This document shows positions 32,321 through 44,300 of a stretch of 64,000 bases of DNA, one piece after another. Below the pieces are notes generated by a model. That model ran no database searches and had not been told where the DNA came from. It saw nothing but the letters and a program-made list of their open reading frames with translations. The stretch is taken from NCBI GenBank assembly GCA_023055425.1, contig JALGPY010000003.1:25169001-25233000 (forward strand), in the 5' to 3' direction. Positions within the stretch are counted from its first letter, which is position 1, and each line of letters starts with the position of its first letter. The DNA is from Linanthus parryae (lineage: Eukaryota; Streptophyta; Magnoliopsida; Ericales; Polemoniaceae). The translations under genes and the position numbers were made by a program.

Positions 32321-33964
32321 TGACATGATTTCTTACGTGTATACGCAGGTGCACAGTCAAGTAATATAGTGGCGTTTATTTCAACCCCGAGTTATCGAAT
32401 CCCACGAGGACAGATAGTAGGTTTATTGTTAATTAGAGATTAAGTCTAAAGAGTGTAATTGAAATAACAGGAAGAAAGTTTTTGATTTAAGAAGTTTTCA
32501 CCCCCAATCAAGTGACTGTATTAAACTAACTAAAACACAATATTTTTGCATATTTATAATTAAACAAGATTTGATTAAATAAGAAGAAAGACTAGGCAAT
32601 CTATGGATCACCTAGGGCAGTAGACAATACCGGATATTTCTTTGAAACACGTAATGACGAATATGCTCTTGATCACGTTTAACTACTCACAATCTTCTTT
32701 CGATCTCATGTAAGTCTATGCGAGATTCAATAGTTGTCATCTGTCGATCCATAAACTATATCACCCAACAAGGATTAAGATTAATCCTACGTTTTAATCC
32801 ACACCCTAACACTTCGCCTTTCGGTCCATCATGATACGGGGTTGCTAGCAATCCTAGATTCATAAGCTAATCAATCTTCACATGTCAGTCCATCGATCTT
32901 TCACCAAGTAGTTATCCTAGTTCATGACGCTAGTTTAACATAAGATAAAGCGCAAGATCACTAGAAGAGCAAACTCATTATTACTTTAAGCTATGAAAAA
33001 TTGAGTTATTATCATCATCTACAATGGTCATTCCTATCATCCCTAAGCGTGTCATTAGCTTTAGATCAAGGATACACAATATAAGAAGAAAGATAATCAA
33101 CATTAACCAATCCAAATGCATGAATCAATAAGCAACAATCCGGAAAATTTGTCTAACAAAACCCTAGGCTCTCCATAGAGCCTAGCAAAGAAAACTACTC
33201 AAATATACTGAAAATAAAAGATAACGAGTTCATAGTAACAAGAAAAGATAGAAAAGATAGGAGGGATAGTCAAACTCGTGACGAAATTCGTGTTCTGGCG
33301 ACTCCGGCGTCGTTCTCCATGTCCCTCGTGCTCCCTAGCCTTCTTGGATCTTCCCTAGAAGATTCCCACTGTGTTTTAGGTCTAAGAATCCGTCCTTTAT
33401 TGCCTGGGCACGCTTTTTAATGAAATCTGGCCAAAATTGCACTTCAGCCCCTCTACTTTGTAATTCCCGGACAGAATTATTTGCTGATCTTGCGCGGGCT
33501 GTATCTCCCTCATACGGACTCGTCTTTGGTCCTACCATATATCGTTGTAAAGCTACGGATGTCTAATTTCCAATTCCGCAGGCCTTGATTCAAAATTATT
33601 TGTAGATTTTCCTGAGCATCGAAAAGAGTGCAGGCTGGTCCTGTGTGACTTTTCCAACTTTGCTTCGTTTTTGCGTCTCCTTTTCTCCTCTTCATCTAGC
33701 TCCATTACAAGCATATCCAATCATCTCATAAGATCCAATGCACCTATTTTATCTGATGTACAAACCGCTAAACAACCTGTGCAATTACCATAGCAAATAT
33801 GAGAGAAAACATGCACAAATAGGCGAGAAACACAACTTTTCACTCTTAGGCTTATAAATCGTCAAATTCACATATTTGTGCAAATATAACATATTAATCA
33901 TGTGAAATAAGCCTATTACAAGTACTAAGAAATTATAATAATAACTCCTAAAAGAGAGTTATCA
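32321..33964 (-). repeat. LTR-A (5' LTR) of the fold-back element
   Basis: 1644 bp, TGATAACTCTC...ATCATGTCA on the minus strand. It differs from LTR-B and LTR-C by scattered substitutions of similar extent. Confidence 0.92.
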
Positions 33965-33969
33965 CATGT

Positions 33970-34789
33970 ATTCCTTCTACACATCTGTAGCTGGCCTCTA
34001 GTCTGTCGAAAGTTTGAAGTGACTCGCCAATGGAGTACTCACTGGTTTAGCATCATGCATGTTAAACCTCTTCCAGATTTTTCGAACATAATCAGCTTGT
34101 GACAAAACTAGCTTCTTGCCAATTCTATCCGTGTTGATTCTCATGCCAAGGATTTGCTTTGAAAGTCACAAATCCTTCATTGAGAACTCCTTAGACAAGC
34201 TCTCTTTTAGCTTATGAATTTCCCCCATGCTTGATCCTGCAACAAGCATGTCATCCACATATAACTAGAGAATAGTGTGAGAATTCTTGAACCTCTTGAA
34301 GTAGCAACATTGATCCCCATGAAACTTCGTGTATTGTTGCCTAGACATGAAGTTATCAAACTTCTTGTACTACAGCCTCGGTGCCCACTTCAAGCCATAC
34401 AAACTCTTCCTTAGTTTGCACAACATATTCTCTTTACCAGCTTCTTTGTACCCTTGTGGCTGTACCATATAGATGTATTCTTATAAATCCCCGTGTAGAA
34501 AGGTTGTCTTGACATCTAACTGCTCAAGGTGCAAATCTTCTACTGCCACAATGCTAAATATTGTGCGAATGGTGGAAATCTTCACAACTGTAGAGAAGAT
34601 TTCAGTTAAGCATACGCCTGCTCTCTGCAGAAATCCTATCACCACCAGTCTAGCCTTGTACCTCTTTGATCCATCATGATCCTTCTTAAGACTGTAAACC
34701 AACTTGTTATGCAAAGCCTTCTTCCCTCGGGGCAACTCCACAAGATCCAATGTCTTATTGGAGTAGAGAGACTGAATCTCATCATTCAT
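33970..34789 (-). pseudogene. Copia-B reverse transcriptase
   Basis: The minus strand reads the RT start (MNDEIQSLYSNKTLDLVELP), KRYKARLVVIGF, LEQLDVKTTFLHGDL, KSLYGLK and YVDDMLVAG. Stop codons interrupt it near 34480, 34380 and 34270. The sequence is cut by the fold-back element at 33969 and resumes at 23616. Confidence 0.88.
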
Positions 34790-35025
34790 TGCATGCTCCC
34801 ACTTAACTAGGCTTCACTCAGAACTGCTTCCTCGAAGCTCTCGGGTTCACTACTATCTGTGAGCAAACGATACGACAAGGATGATAAATAACGAGCTGGA
34901 GTATGACCTTTAGTCGAACTTTCAGACAATCTTCGTGTTGGAGCAACCGCTTCAAATTCTGAACTTTGTACTGGAGCAGGGGCTTAAACTTGTGACTGGA
35001 CGTCTCTAATCTCAAGCTCAACTGT

Positions 35026-35730
35026 TTACTTTTCCTTTGAAACTTGTTCCTGTTTCCAATCCTTGTACATAACTGACTCGTTAAATACTACATCCATACT
35101 TCTAACAACTTTGTGCATATCGAAACCCCAAAATCGATAGCCAAAACTGTTAACGCCATATCCGATAAACGCACACTTCTTCGATTTAGGATCTAGCTTG
35201 GACCTCTGTTCTACATCAACATGAACATAAGCGGTACATCCAAATGTTTTCAAATGCGACAAACATACCTGTTTTCCTGTCCATGCTTCCTCAGGAAATC
35301 CAAAATCTAGTGCTGTCGATGGACCTCTGTTGATTAAGTATGCATCTGTGTTCACTACCTCAGCCCAAAATGACTTAGGCAACCCAGCGTGTATCCTCAT
35401 GCACCTTGCATGCACTGTGAGTGTTCTATTCATGTGCTCTCCAACTCCATTCTGTCTAGGCTTGTTTGGAATTGTCTTATGTCTCTTGATGTCGTTCTCT
35501 GCGGAGAACTCCTAAAACTCATTGCTGCAGTACTCGCCACCATTGTCAGATCTCAAACACTTAAGTTTCTGACCTTCCTCATTCTCAACAGTAGCCTTCC
35601 ACTTCTTAAACACATCAAACACATCTGATTTGTTCTTTAAGAAGTAAACCCATAGTTTTCTAGTGGCATCATAAATAAAAGTAACAAAGTAAGATGCACC
35701 TCCATTATAAGCTACATTTGCTAGACCCAT
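35026..35730 (-). pseudogene. Copia-B integrase
   Basis: Frames 35512-35730 and 35026-35433 carry YFVTFIYDATRKLWVYFLK, LRSDNGGEY, then NRTLTVHARCMRIHAGLPKS and FGCTAYVHVD. These fit the Copia integrase core with its DD35E layout, broken by one or more stops. The catalytic Glu region reads GEHMNRT instead of the usual E-R-x-NRT spacing. Confidence 0.85.
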
Positions 35731-35739
35731 ACATTTGTA

Positions 35740-36069
35740 TGCACTACCTCCAACCTGTTGAGCTTTCTACCGCGACTAACTTTGGTGAAGCTAACTCTCT
35801 TATGCTTCCTATAGACACAATCCTCGCAAAACTCCAAATCAAGATCCTTCAAACCCTTTAGCTTGCCTGTTTTGAGCATTATCTGCATGCCCTTCTCACT
35901 CATGTGTCCTAACCTGTTGAGCTTTCTACCGCGGCTAAATTTGGTGAAGCTAAATCTCTTGTGCTTCCTGTAGACACAATCCTCGCAAAACTCCAAATCA
36001 AGTTCCTTCAAACCCTTGAGCTTGCCTGTTTTGAGAATTATCTGCATGCCCTTCTCACTCATATGTCCT
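35740..36069 (-). repeat. 159-bp tandem duplication in Copia-B pre-integrase region
   Basis: The block LGHMSEKGMQI...GRKLNR occurs twice in frame (about 53 codons each), with seven or so amino-acid differences. The second copy would give the polyprotein two zinc-binding-like HxxxH/CxxC segments. Confidence 0.88.
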
Positions 36070-36131
36070 AGCCTGTGGTGCCAGGTACTTGCGCCAATAT
36101 TAGAAGACGCGACAGCCATGGTACTGTCCGT

Positions 36132-37314
36132 TCATGAAGTCACATACAAGGTACCCTCTTTCTTACCGTGAGCGATCACCTTAGATCCTCTTGTTACTTT
36201 TCTGGAGTTAACTCCAAAAGTAGTTTCGCAACCAGATGCTGCAAGATGGCCTACCGAGATGAGATTCCTCTTCAACATTGGGACATGTCTGACATCAGTC
36301 ACCTGCAAAGTTGTTCCATTGTCCAAGTTCACTTGGATTTCTCCCTTCCCTACATTCTTACATGCCTCATCGCCCCCGAGATACACCTTCTAGAAGTCAC
36401 CCTCCACATAATTATGAAGAATATCCATTTTACATGTCGCATGGAATGAGACACCAAAATCGATCACCCACACATCCTCCTTTGTGGATACAGATAATAT
36501 TAATGCTTCTTGGTCACTTTTATAAATATTAATAAAATCATTACCTTTGTGGTTTTCTGACTTCTTCTTACTCGGATTCTTGCATGCTTTTGCAAAATGT
36601 CCGCTTTCACCGCAGTTGTAGCACTCGATGTCCTTAATGTCCTTTTTCTTCCACCTTGACTTTGACTTAGATCGACCTCGACCCTTGTTTCCGTTCTTCC
36701 TTTCTGCTGATCTCCCTCTCTGCTCGACATATATCGCACTGTTTGAGGATTTGCAAGATCCACTGCTATTCCTGCGTATCTCTTCACTGAGTATCGTGCT
36801 CACCACGTTGTCGTACCCTAGCTTGTCCTTTCCAGCAGAATTGCTCACAGCAGTCACTACGCCACCCCAACTCTTTGGTAACCCGGACACGACCAACATT
36901 GCCTGCATCTCATCATCAAAACAGGTGATCCCAACGGATTCCAACTGGCTTATGACGATGTTCAACTCGTTAGGGTCCTGGGAAACATTACCTCTCTCGG
37001 CCATCCTCATGTCAAAGAGCTTCTTCATGAGAAACACCTCGTTCGCTGCTGAAGGTTTCTCATACATCTTTGAGAGAGCATCCATCAAACCATTTGTCGT
37101 CGTTTCTTTCGACACATTGAACAGAACTGACGATGCGAGACTCAATCGCACAAGTCCTCTTCCAACTTTCTGTAATTTCGCTTGATTTTTTCTCAAATCC
37201 GTTCAACGGAAAGTACAAGTCTTCCTGATACTAATAGTCTTCTATCTGCATGCTCCATAGGCTGAAATTCGTCCCGTCGAATTTCTCAATCTTGAATATA
37301 CCGTCGTCCGCCAT
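36132..37314 (-). pseudogene. Copia-B gag and protease
   Basis: ATG 37314 begins MADDGIFKIEKFDGTNFSLW, a typical Copia gag start. Later come YEKPSAANEVFLMKKLF, the zinc knuckle CYNCGESGHFAKAC (about 36590-36635) and the protease segment WVIDFGVSFHAT, where the catalytic D-S/T-G is replaced by DFG. Stops occur near 37200 and around 36390. Confidence 0.87.
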
Positions 37315-37814
37315 CAATCCCACTTAAACCGTTCAGATTCTCAACAAACAGACCTGACCAGCAGATCTGGAACGTCTAAAAACCCCTAATTTGACTCCTG
37401 TTTCAAGTCAATCGGATTCCTAGACACTGAGAAACGTCCAAAACAATTTTTGGAACAAATACACGCGATCTGAACACAGGCTGCTGTAAGCACGAAGCAC
37501 TGGATTGCTTCACCCAGACAGGACCTGCCTACTACTGTTCCTGCCTCCACTGGTCGGTGACTAAGAACAACCCAACCCTCTGGTTGGTCACGACTTGGAG
37601 ATAAAAAACAAAACACACTCTTTGGGTCCACCAAAGCAAGTAAAGAAAATTAATTTAACAATTTTACAATCTGCTTTGCTGAGATACCTTTTTGCAAACG
37701 AACTTCTTTGATGCCCTCTTCGTCAACCACAAAACACAAACGTTGTACTACGCCGTCAATCAAACTGAAGAATACGAAAACTACTTTTTTTCCTGAGTCC
37801 GATGCACGATTCTG

Positions 37815-37831
37815 ACTGGGCCCTGATACCA
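37815..37831 (-). promoter_or_regulatory. Copia-B primer binding site
   Basis: The minus strand reads CTGGTATCAGGGCCC directly after the LTR end CCTAACA. It is a tRNA-iMet-type PBS with one change (GGG for GAG). Confidence 0.85.
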
Positions 37832-37833
37832 GT

Positions 37834-38126
37834 TGTTAGGATCGTCTGGAGCAATTTAACAACACAACAATAATTAAATCAAAATTAAATCACGAACAAG
37901 AATACGACTATTTACGTGATTCACCAAATTAGCTACATCCACGGTCCACACCCACTTCACTATGATGAACGAATGAAAAGTACAATCATATCTCTCATCC
38001 TCTGTCTGTGTGATGTGATGCCCTAACCGTAGATCTAATTTAATTATATAGACATATCTAATACATAAATCGCGTGTAAGCCCCTCAACTTTAGACTTGG
38101 TTCTAAAACAGTCTTCACACTTAACA
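37834..38126 (-). repeat. Copia-B 5' LTR
   Basis: TGTTAGGATCG...CACTTAACA in plus-strand view, 293 bp, the same length as its partner at 22571-22863. Confidence 0.92.
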
Positions 38127-41110
38127 CGTCAATTGTCTCTGATCCTGTGTGAATCATCACTTTTTCTGGCGATCTTGGTCCAAGACCTCATGGTCCATGT
38201 TCAATGCATGTTCAATAGTCAAATGCTTCTTCTTCTTCTGGATCTCATGGTCATCACACACTTTCTGATTCTTATCAACCACCACCTAGGCATTCGCTCT
38301 TTGATAGTGGTGCTAATTAATCAGCATATGAAAAATGATTTGGACTCTTTGGACTCTGTAAGTTTCTATCCAGGTTCACACTCAATTATTATTGGTAATG
38401 GCACTCAAGTGCCAATTGCTGACACTGGAAATGCTATGTTGGGGTCTTCTTATTATTCATTTCTTCTCAATCATGTCTTACATTCTCCTTCTCTTGATTC
38501 TAACGTGGTGTCTATTTCTCAATTCACTAAGGAAAACCATGGTGCTCTCATTCAATTCCTAAAGTTACTTGATATAGGACAATGTCACAAACCATATCCT
38601 GTCTCAATGCCTTGTGACCATGGTTTGTACAACTTTCATCATTCATCTCAAGTTTCTGTGTCACATGGCGTCTCACTCACATTCCTTCTCCCTCTGTGTG
38701 GCATTTGATCCAGGTACATCCTTCTTCTGCTGTTTACAATAAACTAGTTTACATTTTGTCTTTTCCTTGTGCAAGTGTCAATGTTGTTTCTGAACTTTGT
38801 AGTGTTGGAAAGATCCATAAACTTTCTTTTCAGCTGTTAGATTCTAAGTCTCTTTCTGTATTCCATGTTGTCCATGTTGATGTACGGGTTTTAAATCCTC
38901 ACCATTCTTTCAATAAATTTTAGTATTACTTTATCTTTATTGATGAATTTACTAGATATTATTGGATATATCCTTTCAAAACAAAGGCAGCTTTTTAAAC
39001 TTATTATGTGCATTTAACTAAATTCATTCATACTCAGTTTCAAGCTACTGTTCAAATGAACATACAATGGACGAGAGTTATCAAGTCATTATTTGGCCTA
39101 TACTTCCAAATGAAGGGATCATACACCAAACTACTTTTCCTCATACTTCTGAGCAAGAAGGAAGACTAGAAATAAGACATATGCAACTTATGGAAGTTGG
39201 TATTTCTCTTTTACATCAAGGACATTTACTATCATCATTGTGCAGGATTGAAGCTATAGCTACAGAAAATGACCTAATCAATAGACTTCCAAAAGCTATT
39301 CTTCGATCTAAATCCTCTTTTTAATGTATGTTTTATAGTCTGCCTGATTGTTCCTTTTTAAGGCTTTTGGTTGTCTTGTTTCCCTTGGTGAATACCTTAC
39401 AAATCAAACAAGTTGCATCCAGGTCAACAAAGTGCATGTTCGTTAAATATTTTGCTACATCAAAAGGGTATAGATGTTTTGACTTATACTCACAAAGTGT
39501 ATATATCTAGAAATGTAATTTTTTTGGAGCGTGTCTTTCCTCTCAATGATTCGGCATGCTCTCCTAGCTCAAATGTGTCAACTAAATCTTTATTTCCTTC
39601 AGTATTCATGTCAAACTCCTTTTTCTTCTGCATTTGATTCTTCTTCTATTGCATTTATTCATTATACTCTCTTGTTGTGTCACCAACTATTCCTTCTTTT
39701 TATGTACCTTCTTCTCTTGTTGTGTCTCTTTCTGGATCCGTTTCTCCACCGGCTACATCATCAGTTCTAGTTCACCATATGGTAACAAGAGCAAAAACAA
39801 GTAGTTTAAGACCTCATTGAAAATATTTGGCTTATCTTTCTTCTAATGCATTTTAGAATTCTGAGCCAAATAATTCAAAAGGGCCATTAAGCGTCCACAA
39901 TGAAAACAAGAATAGCAAGAGGAGTTTAATACACTCCAACAACAACATACTTTGGATCTTGTGCCAATGCCACATCACAGAGCTCCAATTGGTTGTAAGG
40001 GTTTTTTTAAAACAAAAATAGGTGTAGATAGTCCTATTTATATTTATAAATCAAGGTTGGTAGTTAATGGCTATACTCAAGGATATGGTTTAGATTACAA
40101 TAGGACATGTAGTCCTGGTGCAAAACATCCAACAATAAGGATTGTGCTTACATTAGCTTTGAGTTATGGGTGGACTATCAAGCAGTTGGATGTCTCAAAT
40201 GCATTCCTGCATGACTTATTGCAAGAAGAGGTATATATGAAGTAGTCAAATAATTTTGTTGATAGGTTTCCTCATTTGTGTGTAAGTTTAAGAAATCACT
40301 TTATGGTGTAAAACATTTTTAACCAAAAAAAAAAAAAAAAAAAAAGTAAAACAAGTATGCTAAGGATTTGTTACTCAATGCCGAATATGTTGGATTCTAA
40401 ACATGTACCTACTCCAAGTGTGATTCCATCTTCTGTAGTAGAGTTCACTTCTAATACACTTGTTGATTCAGCTGAAGCATCAATGTAATAGAAGTTTGGT
40501 TGGAGGTATGTAGTATCTTACATTTACAAGTCCTGATATACAATATGTAGTGAACTCTCCGTGTCAGCATTTGCACAATCCTTCTATGCCTGATGTTCAG
40601 GAACATAGAAGAACATTGAGATATGTCAAAGGCACTATACACATGGTTTGCAATGTACCAGTTCTGTTGTTTAGTCTCATATACAATTACAAGCATATTG
40701 TGATGTTAATTGAGCATGAAGTATAGTGGATAGGAGATCTACTACATGTTTCTCCATTTTCATTGGTTCAAAGAAATAATAAACAGTAGTAAGATGAAGT
40801 ATCGAAGCATAATGTAGAGCTTTGGAAGTGACAACTTCTGAGGTTAGATGGCTTACATATTTGTTGAAAGAAACTGACATCAATTCTCCTTTCATTTTGA
40901 CTGATATTCTAAATGATTTGGACCCTGAAAATCCACGTGTTTCATGCTAGAACCAAACACATAGAGATTGATTATCATTTTGTTAGAAAATTTATGAGCT
41001 CAAATCAGTTAAATATTGCTCCATGTTAGTTCAAAACATCGGGTTGCAGATACGTTTACTGATAACCCCGTATTCAAAGTGGTTTTCTAGTTGATATATC
41101 TCATTTTGTA
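38127..41110 (+). pseudogene. Copia-C gag-pol remnant
   Basis: The sequence continues Copia-C, whose LTR and PBS are at 22278-22523. Recognisable plus-strand parts are a protease start (LFDSGANQHM in one frame near 38295), the pre-integrase region (VSFYPGSHSIIIGNGTQVP), integrase pieces (38696-39530), RT (APIGCKGFFKTKIG, KQLDVSNAFLHDLL at 39952-40245), RNase H (about 40470-41060) and an ADTFT end motif. Gag is almost wholly deleted and many frameshifts are present. No 3' LTR was found. Confidence 0.8.
40308..40353 (+). repeat. poly(A) mini-insertion flanked by an 8-bp duplication
   Basis: GTAAAACA at 40308-40315 and 40346-40353 flanks TTTTTAACC plus about 21 A. It interrupts the Copia-C RT. 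Confidence 0.7.
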
Positions 41111-41117
41111 CGTTTTC

Positions 41118-42642
41118 TGAGTCATTTTGATGATTATATGACCATTGTATTGAAATATTTGTGAATTTAGCTAGTTGTACTTAAATGTGAAGTGATGGAG
41201 TTTTCGCAGCTTATTTGAGCTATTTATGTCGCATTTTATCTATGTTAAGAGTTGTGTGTTTGAGGTAACGAACGCTCAGAGTTGATAATGGAGGCGAGAA
41301 CAAACTTTGGAAGTGAAGGAAAGCTCGGATAATGGCCAAGGACGAAACATGATAGGAGCTGAAGGAGATAAAGGAACTTTGGAGGAGTAGGTATTCATGC
41401 GAATACACCATCAATTCGCACGAATTGCTAAACAAAAGAGGCAAAAACAGGAGCTACACCTGAGACAGGAAGGAGGGGACATGAGTTCGCGCAAATTCCT
41501 CAGCATTTCGCACGAACATGAGTGATTCCAATAGCATGCAGCCAACACAATAATTTGTGAGAACGGGTTGTTCTTCGCATAGATAGAACATATTTGCATG
41601 AATGCAAACCTCTTTCACGAATAGCCAAGTTTTTGCACGACCAGTTTCCTGTTCGCACGAATAGAACAAAGGAAACTGTATTGAATTTTTTGGGAAAACT
41701 TGCAATTGTCAATTTTTTATGATTAGGATTACTTCAAAAGTCTCTAGAACGACCTAGGATCTGGTATTCTCATAACATAACGTTGGAGAACCCGTTTTGG
41801 ATCTTAGAGCACGTTCAAGAGCTAGGATTTTGTCGTTCATACTCTCTATCTATCTTTTCTCTTGTTTTGCATGATCATACTGAACTTATTCCTTGTGTTA
41901 ATGATCATGAGTAGCTGAATTCTTTAATATCAAGACCCAAATCGGTAATTAGGGTTCATATTCAGGTTTACATATTTTGATGTTATAATTCACATTTTAT
42001 TCTTAACCGATGAACGTTGGCTTGTTATGTTTGTTCAATGCTCTTCATCATATCTTTCTAATGAATGATTTCTCGTTAGATAGATCATAATTATCAATTA
42101 CTTGATAACGCGATAACCATAAATCAGAAATTTGGAATAAAAACCTACTTTTATTGATTGATGAGTAACTCGGTATAGTTGACTAGGAACATTGAGTAGA
42201 ATTTGAATCGTATTGCTTGGATAGGGTTAGTAATCACTTGGTAACTCGGTAGTAATTAACCTTAGGCAAAGAATAATCACTTGGTAACTCGGTAGTAATT
42301 AACCTTAGGAAAAGAATAATCACTTGGTAACTCGGTGACATAATATTGTTTGTTTGACAAGAGAACAACATCGGTGTTTTATGAGTCGTAGGACATTGTC
42401 GGTAATAACCCTAATGATCCAATGAAGAGTCCTAATACTTTCTCCATATTGTAACTCAAACAGTTAAATTGTTCGCTTTCTACTCGCAATTTTTAGCTTC
42501 AATTTACTTTCCGTGCGTTAGAATAGAAAAAAAATAACTTTTTACCCACCTTATGGTCATTAATGATTAATTAATTAGAATGAAATGTGGCGAGTTTTTG
42601 CTTCCGTTGTGCGGGAATTCGGGTCGACGAATATTCCCAACA
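41118..42642 (+). repeat. putative LTR of an unidentified retrotransposon
   Basis: The block ends TATTCCCAACA at 42642, right before a tRNA-iMet PBS. Its start is uncertain; TGAGTCATTTTGATG near 41118, where Copia-C ends, is a candidate. It holds recurring TTCGCACGAA-type words (41410-41660), the 43-bp repeats and a CTCTCTATCTATC tract. No second LTR is present in the window. Confidence 0.5.
42231..42338 (+). repeat. 43-bp tandem repeat, about 2.5 units
   Basis: Units start at 42231, 42274 and 42317 with TAATCACTTGGTAACTCGGT, and the rest of the unit reads AGTAATTAACCTTAGG. Nearly identical copies. Confidence 0.92.
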
Positions 42643-42645
42643 AGG

Positions 42646-42657
42646 GGTATCAGAGCC
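42646..42657 (+). promoter_or_regulatory. primer-binding-site-like sequence
   Basis: GGTATCAGAGCC lies 3 bases after the LTR end CAACA, matching the tRNA-iMet PBS except for the first T. Confidence 0.75.
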
Positions 42658-44300
42658 GGGTTCAAGATCCGGTGGAGCACGCGACAAAAGTAGTAGAAGA
42701 AACTTGCAATTGGAAACAAATTGAAAAAAAATGAAAGCAAAAAAGGAAAAAGTATGTGATGTTTTTTTTTTTTCTAAATTATCTTGGTCGTCGATGAAGG
42801 CTCATGGTTAGGTGGATTTGCTGTTGCTTTGAGTAATCCAGCGTGGCAGGTCTACGATACTTCAGTGCAGCCATGTGGCGATTCGGTGGACCAATTGTTT
42901 AGGTCATTTTGAGTTGCCTGTAAGTCTGTTAGGGCTCAAACATGATTCCAAACCAAGGTTTTTGCACGCTCTGGATTAATTGCTGAAGTCGGATCTGCAA
43001 AAAGCTAACAGCAATTGCAAATTGCTTACTGGGCAACGTATCGACAAGAATCGACGGTCCAAACTTGTTCGGGTGGTTATGATGTGTATGTAGATCAGAT
43101 TGGGATGAGTTAGGAGTCTAATGTTTTTGGACGTTGCGGATTTATTGGCACCGTCATAATTTTTAGATTCATTGTGGATTAAGATGATTCAACATTAATC
43201 GATATCGGTAGGTGAGATTGAAGACGACGCGATGCGCTCAGGGTCAATCAAGTTCAAGTCCAATTAGGAAGGGTCACTTAGAGGCGTTTTCCTAATTGAA
43301 TATTCGATTGGAAACCTATGCATGCTTGGGGGTTTGTTAACAGGTGGACCTGCTGTCTAGCATAGACAAAAATCGTAGGTTTTGTGATTTTGTGAGCACG
43401 ACACGCAACAGTTGCAGAGGATTCTGGTCAAGACGTGGACAGCTATTGCAGGAAAATTCACAAGAAGCAACTGGGAAAAGGTCTAGGCGGTGGACGCAGT
43501 TGACAAGTCCATGGCGCGACGTGGCAGTATCTGTAAGCGTGGTTCGTGACATTAACTCTTGAGCAGCTCGAGGCAAGAAGAGAGGTAAGTTGCGACGGGT
43601 CATCAAATTGGTGGCTTTACAAGACGACTTGGTGAAGGCGTATTATCGAACAGGAGAAGCACTGAGGGCTGGCCTGGAAAAAAACATGTTTGACGTGTGC
43701 GGACTTTGAAGCATGAAGAAAGTGCATGTTATGCAACAGTTGCAGGTTGTTCGAGAAGAAGCTCAAGTGACGAGAAATGTGATGAAGAAAACTACTACAG
43801 TAGTGGAGAGGATGGATCCACACTACTCCCGAAAGTAGCAGACTTTGGGACGCGCCCATGTTGTGGTGCGAGGCGGCGCCCTAGGATGGGGCGCAGAGCA
43901 TCTATGTGGAGACGCGATGACGGTTCATGCAAGTGGAGCATCGCGGATGTAGCGGAATCGACATCAACAATGGAGTGCTCTGAGCAGGCTAAAAAATTTC
44001 ATTGTGGTTGCAGATTTCAAGGCAACGTGGAGTTTATATGGTTTTTATCTTGATTTTACAATTTCGGTAATAATTTGTATTTATAAGTTTTGAAAACTAG
44101 TAGAACTCGGAATCTACTAGTATTTCTTATCAATTTATTTTCTTAATATTGGTGCGCAATTGGAATTACTTGGAGAGCAAGTAATGTGTCATATTTATAG
44201 GCGGCTCTACAATAGTTTTGATCGAGGAGTTGCGTTGAGATATCTTTGAGCAGATTTGTGAGTTTTGGATTCCATAGTGTAGTTTATGAGTGATGACAGT
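42658..44300. other. unidentified internal sequence after the PBS
   Basis: No retrotransposon domain is recognisable on either strand. Short frames at 43344-43562 and 43697-44053 look like chance. The sequence is less AT-rich than its surroundings and could be the internal part of a non-autonomous element or captured DNA. Confidence 0.4.

Larger units (their letters stand above)
23622..33964 (-). mobile_element. fold-back non-autonomous Gypsy derivative (LARD-like) with three LTRs
   Basis: Inserted in Copia-B with target duplication CATGT at 23617-23621 and 33965-33969; rejoining the flanks restores the RT frame (EYMAKVHYAS). On the minus strand: LTR-A (33964-32321), PBS, internal region with one ORF, internal PPT, PPT, LTR-B (28208-26576). 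It is then joined head to head to a plus-oriented copy of the PPT-side internal region and LTR (23623-26575). It has no gag, protease, RT or integrase, so it depends on another element. The PBS (TGGCGCCGTTGTCGGGGA on the minus strand) and AAGTGTGGGGG-type PPT suggest the Athila/Tat side of Gypsy. Confidence 0.9.
22571..38126 (-). mobile_element. Copia-B: degenerate Copia element inserted in Copia-C
   Basis: Two 293-bp LTRs (22571-22863 and 37834-38126) bound the element, and 5-bp target duplications CGTCA lie at 22566-22570 and 38127-38131. Read on the minus strand the order is 5' LTR, PBS, gag, protease, integrase, RT, RNase H, PPT, 3' LTR, which is the Copia order. The coding part is broken by stops and interrupted between RT and RNase H by a 10.3-kb Gypsy derivative. 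The left LTR begins TCTTAGG instead of TGTTAGG. Confidence 0.92.

Noticed and set aside
41454..41712. Cysteine-rich minus-strand frames
   Set aside because: They overlap each other in the putative LTR, with repeated TTCGCACGAA words producing the pattern.
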